A stretch of DNA of 64,000 nt from Verrucomicrobiia bacterium (GTDB lineage: Bacteria; Verrucomicrobiota; Verrucomicrobiia; JADLBR01; JAIBCM01). Position 1 is the first letter of the stretch, and the number at the start of each line of letters is the position of its first letter. The notes under the pieces are model-generated. The model was not told the DNA's origin. It did not search any database and saw only the letters and a list, made by a program, of their open reading frames with translations. The translations under genes were made by a program, and so were the position numbers. Positions 42,381-48,931 of this stretch are shown here, in pieces. The stretch lies in the NCBI GenBank assembly GCA_019694135.1, contig JAIBCM010000002.1, positions 210,143-274,142 of the forward strand, in the 5' to 3' direction.

Positions 42381-43437
42381 AGTGTTCTCCATATAATTTT
42401 TGATAATTACGATATTGGGAAAGATAATATTTTCTCAATTGATGAAGCTGTTCATACATTTTCTTAGACTGTCTCCCTTTCACTGCTTTTGACATCTTTT
42501 CAATGACTTTAAGTGCGATCGGTTTCTTAATGCCAGTTAGCCTTTGCATGAAATTTAAGTTAGCTCTTTGGGTTCTTCGGCGTCTGTCTTCCTCAATATA
42601 GGCTCTTAACAGTTGGAGCCTTTTATAAGTCTGCTGTAGTTGAAAGGCCTGAATGTTTTGAGAGTTTTGCAGTTGGATTAGTTCTTGAGAACCGAGTCGA
42701 GGACTAAAGAAAAGCTTATCGGTTCTTAAGAACATGCTTTTCTTCTCTGAGACAACTAACTTTTCCGGATTCTTTAAGATTTCTTCCCATTTTCTATTCT
42801 GAACTTCAAAACATTTCCTAATATAACCCATCTGATCCCGATGCTTTGAATGTTTTAGGTTCTTAGGCGTGCTGCAACCAACATAGCGGCCTTCCTTAGT
42901 TCTAGGACATAAAGCCACATGAACATGAAGATTATCGGTGTCATGATGAATGCCATAAGCATAACCAATTGAGTCTCCGGGATGAAACTTTTCCTGAAAT
43001 TGTCTCATCACTTGCTTCATGCTCCGATGCAAAACACTGTCCGGATTCAGACTGGCTTTCACCAAAGCATCGTGCATTTCTTTTGACATAGAAAAGACCA
43101 TCCGATGTTGAATCACTTTACCTTTTCCAGAAGTTCTTTTGAGATGTTCATGCCAGCTTTGGGTTATTCTTTTCTTCCTTTCTTCATTGGAAAGCAAAGA
43201 AGGAGACGTAAAAGTTCCGTCATTGTTTTGACCGACTTTAAAATGAAAAAAACCGCCGGGATAAACCTGTCCAACTGTTTCTTTGGAAGCGTAATCACTA
43301 AATTGTCTTAACTTTTGACCGGTGATAAATTCTTTGGGTCTATTTCTTTGTTTTAGCTGAGAAGTTTCATCCAAATAATCAATATCCAGACGAGCTTTCC
43401 AAGTGCTTTTCTTGGCAAAAATCATGGCATTTTTCAT
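42304..43437 (-). CDS. mobA: Mobilization relaxase (MobA-like, HUH)
   Basis: A 377-residue relaxase that should nick oriT and lead transfer of the single strand. The HUH metal motif is HHDTDNLHVHVALCPRTKEG (about residue 165-184). Upstream motifs include VIQHRMVFSMSKEMHDALV, and the C-terminal third is basic and helical, as in MobA/MobL proteins. GGAGG stands 7 bases before the ATG. The start overlaps the stop of the MobC-like gene (4 bases). The IncP-type nic sequence found about 300 bases upstream is consistent with a MOB-P type enzyme. No type IV secretion or coupling protein is encoded in the element. Confidence 0.85.
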   Translation of the reverse strand: MKNAMIFAKKSTWKARLDIDYLDETSQLKQRNRPKEFITGQKLRQFSDYASKETVGQVYPGGFFHFKVGQNNDGTFTSPSLLSNEERKKRITQSWHEHLKRTSGKGKVIQHRMVFSMSKEMHDALVKASLNPDSVLHRSMKQVMRQFQEKFHPGDSIGYAYGIHHDTDNLHVHVALCPRTKEGRYVGCSTPKNLKHSKHRDQMGYIRKCFEVQNRKWEEILKNPEKLVVSEKKSMFLRTDKLFFSPRLGSQELIQLQNSQNIQAFQLQQTYKRLQLLRAYIEEDRRRRTQRANLNFMQRLTGIKKPIALKVIEKMSKAVKGRQSKKMYEQLHQLRKYYLSQYRNYQKLYGEHYASKNAYYYPRQAQYQARHPSRKIS

Positions 43438-43640
43438 AAATGTTCCTCCGTTAATTCCAGTAAGTTGTTAAGTTTAGTTTCAAGAGATTTGAGTTTTTGG
43501 GATATAGGTGTGTCTTCTTTTCCTTCACTAAAAACCAAAGTTTCAAAGGTTTGACCTTTGGTTTTTAACCCTAACTTTTCATGAAGTTGTTCAAACCTTT
43601 TGATGGTTTGTTCAGTGGTTCTGACTCTAAATATTGGCAT
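43434..43640 (-). CDS. MobC-like relaxosome accessory protein (putative RHH)
   Basis: A 68-residue protein from the ATG at 43640, preceded by AAAGAAAGGAAAT. A longer frame from 43727 would run into the oriT region and lacks family character. The opening MPIFRVRTTEQTIKRFEQLH with KTKGQTFETLVF fits a ribbon-helix-helix DNA-binding module as in MobC-type accessory proteins, followed by a short coiled-coil tail. It is coupled to the relaxase by an ATGA overlap and lies immediately beside the predicted oriT. Confidence 0.65.
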   Translation of the reverse strand: MPIFRVRTTEQTIKRFEQLHEKLGLKTKGQTFETLVFSEGKEDTPISQKLKSLETKLNNLLELTEEHL

Positions 43641-43723
43641 ATATTTCCTTTCTTTGTAGCTCGCTTGACGAGCGGAAAAGCCGCCCGGTCTTGCGAAAAA
43701 GTTGAAGCAAAAAGTGAGAGGGC

Positions 43724-43754
43724 GCAAAATTGTCTATAATTTTGCTATCCTGCG
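43724..43754. other. Predicted oriT with IncP-type nic sequence
   Basis: A perfect inverted repeat, GCAAAATT (43724-43731) / 6-base loop / AATTTTGC (43738-43745), is followed immediately by TATCCTGC (43746-43753). That matches the conserved nic region TATCCTG|C of RP4/IncP-type (MOB-P) origins of transfer, and the repeat-then-nic layout is also typical. It lies 84 bases upstream of the MobC-like and relaxase genes. The remaining gene-free stretch to 44017 contains a 12-base palindrome TTCCACGTGGAA (43775-43786) and nothing else I can name. Confidence 0.7.
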
Positions 43755-44017
43755 TACTCACAAACCATGACACATTCCACGTGGAAGATGGTTTTATGAG
43801 AAGTGGGTCGAAGGGTTTCCTAACCGCATGTCGAAGGAGAGCTTTGCCAATGCAAAGCGATCCTTTTCCAAAAACCAAGCGAGAGGTTTGTAACTGTTGG
43901 TTAAAGACAGGAACCACCCTTGCGAAGGAGCACTTTGCAAAGAGCCTCTTACAGCTTCGAAGACAAAGCGCGGACTGAGCGAACCGGTTGATCCATCCTT
44001 GACCTCGCTTAAGGCTT

Positions 44018-45124
44018 TTATTCAATGTTTTCATAGGTTTGATAAAAGATGGCTATTTTTGATTTTTCAGAAGCTTCACGGATTTCTTTGCGATAGTTAT
44101 TTTCAATCCAGCTTTGGTAAACTCGGTTAGGCGTCGCTAAAAATAATCGATCTCCGTTAAGTTTTATTGGCACAATGTCATTGAACCATCTTTGGTAAGC
44201 CTCTTCTGAGATTTGAGATTGAAGTAGGTTAGCTATATCTAGCCATTTTTCTTCAGCTTGAAAATTGGAAGATGGTTTTTTGATCTTGGGTTGTTCGGCT
44301 AAAGCTGCTGTTGCCCTTTCTTGAGACGGTAAGGCATTAAGAGGCTGTCGTTGCTGAGGCGGTAAGGGTAAGCCAAGGGAAGCGGCTTTAGCCGCTTTGC
44401 TATACCATTTTAAAGCCCAAGCTTCTTCGCCAATAGCACAAAGACTCAGTTTATGGATTTCTGAAATGATGTTGTCCCATTCACGAGGGTATAGCTTACG
44501 TCGTTTAAAGCTTTCTACGGCATCTTTGGCTGATTTCCAAGGATCAGTGTTGTTTTCATCGTTTGAAACTTTGGAAAGCCTTTTAGGAATTGCCTTTTCT
44601 GGTTTTAAAACTTGTTGGGGTGGGGACAACTGATCGACAGGAAATGTTTGATTGGCTTCTTCCTTCCCCCTCTCTTTATATATGACTCTCTTCTGGGTGA
44701 CATTTTTGACACTAGGGCTAGTGACACGCGTGTCACCAGGGGTGGTGACATTTATGTCACTAGGGGGTCTACCAAAATCAGTTTTAACTAAGAAATAGTT
44801 TTCGTCTTCTTTCAGTTGTATCCAAGGGTGCCATAAGAAGCGATAGATATTAGCACGGTTGCCGCGGACTTCGTCTTTGACGTGAGTAATGCTGATAAGT
44901 TCGTAGCGACATAGTTCTTCAATTAAGCGGATAATTTGTCTACGAGACTTTTGTAAGCGTCCCGCTAAAGTTTGGTAAGAAGGGAAGGCTTCGCCTTTGT
45001 TGCCGGCAAAGCGGCAGAGTTGGGCATAGAGTCGTTTAGCGCCATCAGAGATTTCACGTCGATTATCTAACCATTCAGGAATCCAAGTTCCGTGAAACAA
45101 ACGATGAGGATTAATGAATCTCAT
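44018..45124 (-). CDS. Replication-initiator-like protein: HTH domain plus DnaA-N-like C-terminus
   Basis: A 368-residue protein. Residues about 20-110 form a winged HTH of the HTH_36/replication-initiator kind (SDGAKRLYAQLCRFAGNKGE, then SYQTLAGRLQKSRRQIIRLI). A proline/lysine-rich middle follows. The last 75 residues resemble DnaA domain I (ISEEAYQRWFNDIVPIKLNG, then LFLATPNRVYQSWIENNYRK), the part that contacts helicase-loading partners. The ATG at 45124 has GGAGG 7 bases upstream; a TTG at 45136 is rejected. It probably starts autonomous replication of the excised form by recruiting host replication proteins. It reads away from attR toward oriT. Confidence 0.75.
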   Translation of the reverse strand: MRFINPHRLFHGTWIPEWLDNRREISDGAKRLYAQLCRFAGNKGEAFPSYQTLAGRLQKSRRQIIRLIEELCRYELISITHVKDEVRGNRANIYRFLWHPWIQLKEDENYFLVKTDFGRPPSDINVTTPGDTRVTSPSVKNVTQKRVIYKERGKEEANQTFPVDQLSPPQQVLKPEKAIPKRLSKVSNDENNTDPWKSAKDAVESFKRRKLYPREWDNIISEIHKLSLCAIGEEAWALKWYSKAAKAASLGLPLPPQQRQPLNALPSQERATAALAEQPKIKKPSSNFQAEEKWLDIANLLQSQISEEAYQRWFNDIVPIKLNGDRLFLATPNRVYQSWIENNYRKEIREASEKSKIAIFYQTYENIE

Positions 45125-45248
45125 AATGACCTCCAATCATTGCCTCGAATTTGTTGTACTATTCGAGAATCTGGTGTGATTTTTTTTAAAATTATCTTTT
45201 TAAAATGCTGGCCAGTATCAGCCCCAAAATTGAAAAACTTAAAAATAT

Positions 45249-45267
45249 TTGCTGCATTTTTGCTGCA
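45249..45267 (+). repeat. Right arm-type repeats (TTGCTGCA x2)
   Basis: TTGCTGCA at 45249-45256 and 45260-45267, ending 29 bases inside attR. The octamer and orientation match the pair beside attL, consistent with integrase arm-binding sites at both ends. Confidence 0.55.
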
Positions 45268-45293
45268 GTATGATATAAGTTGTTGATTATCAA

Positions 45294-45367
45294 TGGTGCG
45301 GGTGGAGGGAATCGAACCCTCAACCCAGGCTTGGGAAGCCCATATTATACCACTTAACTACACCCGC
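45294..45367 (-). tRNA. tRNA-Gly(CCC)
   Basis: A 74-base tRNA with encoded CCA. Acceptor GCGGGTG pairs with CACCCGC. The anticodon loop TTCCCAA gives anticodon CCC, and the T-arm is GAGGG-TTCGATT-CCCTC. The discriminator is A. The 3' part (45297-45324) is duplicated at 30164-30191, so the gene is the integration target and remains intact at the right junction. The displaced left copy lacks the CCA. Confidence 0.93.
45297..45324. repeat. attR: 28-bp direct repeat within tRNA-Gly
   Basis: Right copy of the 28-base core, part of the intact tRNA-Gly gene. Identity with attL ends at 45324, within the T-arm/variable-region junction, and one base short of the encoded CC of CCA on the other side. 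Confidence 0.92.
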
Positions 45368-45453
45368 TTAACGAGGGTGAGGATGCCGAAGCTTTTTGAT
45401 TAATCAAGTTTCGCTTCACTTTACTTTTTGAGACCTTCTTTTAGGGTGATTTT

Positions 45454-46647
45454 GTGAAATGTTACGGGTTAGCTTGGATTGTTGTAGGGATTCTTTTTGT
45501 GAAGAGTCCAGTCTCGTTGTGGTCTCAAGAGGATCGCAATGATATGGCAACGTTTTCCCGAGTGATGGAAATGGTGCGACAACATTATGTTGATCCGCAA
45601 AAGACTGATTCTCGAACTTTGACTTATGGCGCTCTCCAGGGGCTGTTGGATTCTTTGGATCCTCACAGTCAATTTTTAACTCCTGAACTTTATCGCGCTT
45701 TACAGCGCGAAACGGAAGGTCAGTTTGTTGGTATTGGTTTAACGTTAGGTTTAAAAGACGGTGAGACCACGATTATTACTCCTGCAGATGATTCGCCAGG
45801 CGCTAAAGCAGGTTTGATGGCTGGGGATAAGTTATTGCAAGTCGATGGAAAATCTACAGAAGCCATGAGTTTGACTGAAGTGGCAAGTCGATTGCGTGGT
45901 AAAGAGGGGAGTTTGATAACGTTACGAGTTTTACGAAAAAAAACTCAACAGATTGAAGATTACACATTGCGACGCGCTGTTATTAGAGTGCAAAGTGTTC
46001 GAGAAGCTCGTTTGCTTTCCAATGAATTGGCGGATGGGCAAGCAATTGGTTACATTCGTGTGGCGCAGTTTAGTGAATCGACTGGGGATGATTTTGAAAG
46101 TGCGTTAAAAAATTTGGAATCGCGAAAAATGAAAGCTCTTATTTTGGATTTGAGAAATAATCCCGGTGGGTTGCTCGAAACAGCAGTTGAAGTGGCAGGA
46201 AAATTTATTGCTCCCGATCAAGTGATTGTTTCTACAGAAGGGCGAAGTGATCAAAGCGAGGTCATTTTACGAAGTTCACAAGAAGAAAAACATCGTGGTT
46301 ATCCCATTGCTGTTTTAGTGAATACGGGAACGGCCAGTGGTGGAGAAATTGTTGCAGCGGCTTTACGCGATTGGCATCAAGCAATTTTAGTTGGTGAGAC
46401 TACTTTCGGGAAAGGGAGTGTACAAAGTCTTTTTCCTTTACCGGATGGTTCGGCGTTGCGTTTGACGACGGCTTATTATTATACACCGCGTCATGAGTTG
46501 ATTCAGGAGCGTGGCGTGACTCCCGATATCACAGTGGTGGAAGATTCCGAAATTTTGTCGCGCGCAGTTAATTTATTAAAAGGCATTTTAATTTATTCGG
46601 ATTACACTGTGAAACAGTTGGCTTCGACGACTAATATTAATTTTTAA
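45454..46647 (+). CDS. S41-family C-terminal processing protease
   Basis: A 397-residue periplasmic serine protease starting at GTG, with AGGGTGAT upstream and an N-terminal signal segment (GLAWIVVGILFVKSPVSLWS). A PDZ domain (about 90-160, GIGLTLGLKDGETTIITPAD) precedes the protease core. The catalytic Ser-Lys dyad is S295 in NTGTASGGEIVAA and K320 in TTFGKGSVQ, with the normal 25-residue separation. DLRNNPGGLLETAVEV is the usual S41 strand. It likely trims C-termini of exported proteins. It is followed 13 bases later by tsaD. Confidence 0.92.
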   Translation: MKCYGLAWIVVGILFVKSPVSLWSQEDRNDMATFSRVMEMVRQHYVDPQKTDSRTLTYGALQGLLDSLDPHSQFLTPELYRALQRETEGQFVGIGLTLGLKDGETTIITPADDSPGAKAGLMAGDKLLQVDGKSTEAMSLTEVASRLRGKEGSLITLRVLRKKTQQIEDYTLRRAVIRVQSVREARLLSNELADGQAIGYIRVAQFSESTGDDFESALKNLESRKMKALILDLRNNPGGLLETAVEVAGKFIAPDQVIVSTEGRSDQSEVILRSSQEEKHRGYPIAVLVNTGTASGGEIVAAALRDWHQAILVGETTFGKGSVQSLFPLPDGSALRLTTAYYYTPRHELIQERGVTPDITVVEDSEILSRAVNLLKGILIYSDYTVKQLASTTNINF

Positions 46648-46660
46648 ACCATTCTATTTC

Positions 46661-47698
46661 ATGAAAGTGTTGGCCATTGAAACGTCGTGTGATGAAACGG
46701 CTGTGGCTCTTGTGCAATGGCGCGATCATCGTTTTACGGTTTTATCCAATGTAGTGGCATCACAAGCGGCTAAGCATGCTTTGTTTGGAGGGGTTGTTCC
46801 CGAATTGGCGACTCGAGAACATCTTAACGCCTTGGAAAAAGTTGCGCAATTGGCGCTCGATCAAGCGCATCTTTCTTGGGAACAGTTGGATGGTATTGCA
46901 GCGACGCGTGGACCGGGTTTAGCAAGTGCGCTTTTGATGGGACATAGTTTTGCTAAGGGTTTAGCATTGGCAACGGGCTTGCCATTTTTAGGAATGAATC
47001 ATTTAGAAGGTCATCTGATTTCACCATTTTTAAATGAACAGGTGCCAAGTCTGGAGAAAATGAAGCGATGGGTAACACTTTTAGTCAGTGGCGGTCACAC
47101 CCTTTTAGTGATGGCGGAACTAGGAAAAGCGTATGAAATTTTGGGTGCGACTCGTGATGATGCGGCTGGCGAAGCCTTTGATAAAGGTGCAAAGCTGCTA
47201 GGGTTAGGTTATCCGGGTGGACCTGAATTAGAAAAAATGGCAAGAAGTGGTGATGAAAGCACTTATGATTTTCCGCGAGGCATGCAGCACTCCGGAGATC
47301 TTAATTTTAGTTTTTCCGGCTTAAAAACTGCGTTGAAAATTGTGTTGGAGAAAAAATTTTCATCATCACCTTGTGAGCAGGATTTATTTCACCTCTGCGC
47401 TTCTTATCAAAAGGCGATTGTGGAAGCGCTTGCGATAAAAACTGAAGCGGCTTTGGAAAAAACGCAATGCCAACATCTCACGTTGGCAGGTGGCGTGGCT
47501 TGCAATCAAAGATTGCGAGAGGTGATGGAGATAATGTGCGCAAGAAGAAAAATTTCTCTTTGGGTTGCGCCTCCGACTTTATGTACAGACAATGCCGCGA
47601 TGATCGGAGCTGCTGCCTGTCTAAGGTTGGAGCGGGGTGAAACATCTTCCATGGTGGAAGAAATTGATCCGAATCTGAAATTGGTTGCCACGCTATAA
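46661..47698 (+). CDS. tsaD: tRNA N6-adenosine threonylcarbamoyltransferase TsaD
   Basis: The Kae1/TsaD subunit that transfers the threonylcarbamoyl group to A37 of ANN-decoding tRNAs. The 345-residue protein has LAIETSCDETAVALV at the N-terminus, metal-binding histidines in NHLEGHLISPF, LVSGGHTLLVM, the ATRDDAAGEAFDKGAKLLGL nucleotide loop, FSFSGLKTALK and LAGGVACNQRLR. Length and motifs are complete. It sits between the S41 protease and larC, with short gaps. Confidence 0.97.
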   Translation: MKVLAIETSCDETAVALVQWRDHRFTVLSNVVASQAAKHALFGGVVPELATREHLNALEKVAQLALDQAHLSWEQLDGIAATRGPGLASALLMGHSFAKGLALATGLPFLGMNHLEGHLISPFLNEQVPSLEKMKRWVTLLVSGGHTLLVMAELGKAYEILGATRDDAAGEAFDKGAKLLGLGYPGGPELEKMARSGDESTYDFPRGMQHSGDLNFSFSGLKTALKIVLEKKFSSSPCEQDLFHLCASYQKAIVEALAIKTEAALEKTQCQHLTLAGGVACNQRLREVMEIMCARRKISLWVAPPTLCTDNAAMIGAAACLRLERGETSSMVEEIDPNLKLVATL

Positions 47699-47743
47699 AA
47701 TCCATTTCTTCTCATGTAAATTGTGTTAAGATAGATTAATCTT

Positions 47744-48931
47744 ATGCATCTTTATCTCGATTGTTTTTCGGGGATCAGCGGCGATATGTTTTTGGGCGCA
47801 CTCTGTGATTTGGGGCTTGATTTTGAATTATTTCAAAAAGAGTTGGCGAAGCTTCCTTGCAATAAAGAGTTTCGTGTCAGTTTAGGTCGAGTTCAACGAA
47901 AAGGGATAGATGCAGCTAAATTTGAAGTGAAGGTGGTCGAGAAAAAACATCATCACCATTCTCATCACGGTCGTCATTTTTCTGAAATTTGTGAATTGAT
48001 CGAAACTTCTGGTTTAAAAGAATCGGTGCGACATCGTGCGATTCATATTTTTCAAAGAATGGGTGAGGCGGAAGCCAAAATTCATGGAGTGAGTTTAGAA
48101 AAAATTCATTTTCATGAAGTGGGGGCGATTGATTCGATTGTGGATATTGTGGGGGCTTGCATTGCATTGGATCTTATGAAGATTGAGCGCGTTTCGATTT
48201 CTCGACTTTGTGAAGGAAAAGGTTTTGTGGAGTGTGAACATGGTCAATTTCCGGTTCCGACGCCGGCAACTTTGGAGATTTTAAAAAACATTCCTTTTGA
48301 ACAAACCGATGAACCACATGAGTTAGTGACTCCAACGGGTGCGGCTTTGCTCGCAGAGTTGGTTACTCATTTTGATCGAGTTCACCATTTTAAAATTGAA
48401 AAGGTGGGTTATGGCGCGGGTACGCGCGATTTGGATTCACGACCGAATGTGTTGCGTGCCATGCTGGTTTCCGAAGCAGAAAAAAATTGGGAAATGATTG
48501 ATGTATTAGAAACGAACTTGGACGATATTTCGCCTGAAATTGTAGCGGGTGTTAAAGAGCGGTTGTTGGTGAATGGCGCTTTGGATGTTTTTTCGATGCC
48601 AGTATTGATGAAAAAAGGGCGGTTAGGTGTGTTGTTGACGGTGTTGTCGGAACCTCAAAAAAGTGAAGTATTGATGGATTTGATGTTAACAGAGACTAGT
48701 GCTTTTGGAGTTCGTAAAACAACGGCGATTCGAAAGATTTTGCGGCGTGAATGGCAAGCTTTGAATACGGAATGGGGCGATATTCAAGTTAAGTTGGGTT
48801 ATTTAGGGGATAAATTGGTGCAGTGCGCACCTGAGTATGAATCGTGCAAATTAGTAGCGGATCGCGCGAATAAACCGGTAAAAGAGATTTACTTTTTAGC
48901 GCGCCATCTCTGGGCAAAAATTAGCTCGTAG
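47744..48931 (+). CDS. larC: Nickel-pincer cofactor biosynthesis protein LarC
   Basis: CTP-dependent nickel insertase that completes the nickel-pincer nucleotide of lactate racemase-type enzymes. The 395-residue chain starts with the family signature YLDCFSGISGDMFLGALCDL and has a histidine cluster (KKHHHHSHHGRH, about 68-79) suited to nickel binding. EKIHFHEVGAIDSIVDIVGA, the TPTGAALLAEL loop and the C-terminal domain (LETNLDDISPEIVAGV) follow. In some lactobacilli this gene is split and read by frameshifting; here it is one frame. No larB or larE lies in the window. Its 3' end overlaps the convergent ligase gene by 11 bases. Confidence 0.92.
   Translation: MHLYLDCFSGISGDMFLGALCDLGLDFELFQKELAKLPCNKEFRVSLGRVQRKGIDAAKFEVKVVEKKHHHHSHHGRHFSEICELIETSGLKESVRHRAIHIFQRMGEAEAKIHGVSLEKIHFHEVGAIDSIVDIVGACIALDLMKIERVSISRLCEGKGFVECEHGQFPVPTPATLEILKNIPFEQTDEPHELVTPTGAALLAELVTHFDRVHHFKIEKVGYGAGTRDLDSRPNVLRAMLVSEAEKNWEMIDVLETNLDDISPEIVAGVKERLLVNGALDVFSMPVLMKKGRLGVLLTVLSEPQKSEVLMDLMLTETSAFGVRKTTAIRKILRREWQALNTEWGDIQVKLGYLGDKLVQCAPEYESCKLVADRANKPVKEIYFLARHLWAKISS

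Larger units (their letters stand above)
30164..45324. mobile_element. 15.1-kb integrative mobilizable element in tRNA-Gly(CCC)
   Basis: The boundaries are a 28-base direct repeat: a tRNA 3'-end fragment on the left and the intact tRNA-Gly on the right. A tyrosine integrase reads inward from the left end. A relaxase, a MobC-like protein, an oriT-like site and a replication-initiator-like gene lie at the right end. Cargo between them is visibly more A/T-rich than the flanking chromosome. No conjugative type IV secretion genes are seen, so the element should be mobilizable rather than self-transmissible. All cargo genes from 32080 to 42083 read in one direction. Confidence 0.88.

Noticed and set aside
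43730-44130. Plus-strand frames across the oriT region
   Set aside because: They run over the predicted nic site and the end of the rep gene; the proteins are low in structure and without family features.
30164-45324. Self-transmissible conjugative element or prophage
   Set aside because: No type IV secretion, coupling protein, capsid, portal, terminase or tail genes are present; only mobilization functions are seen.
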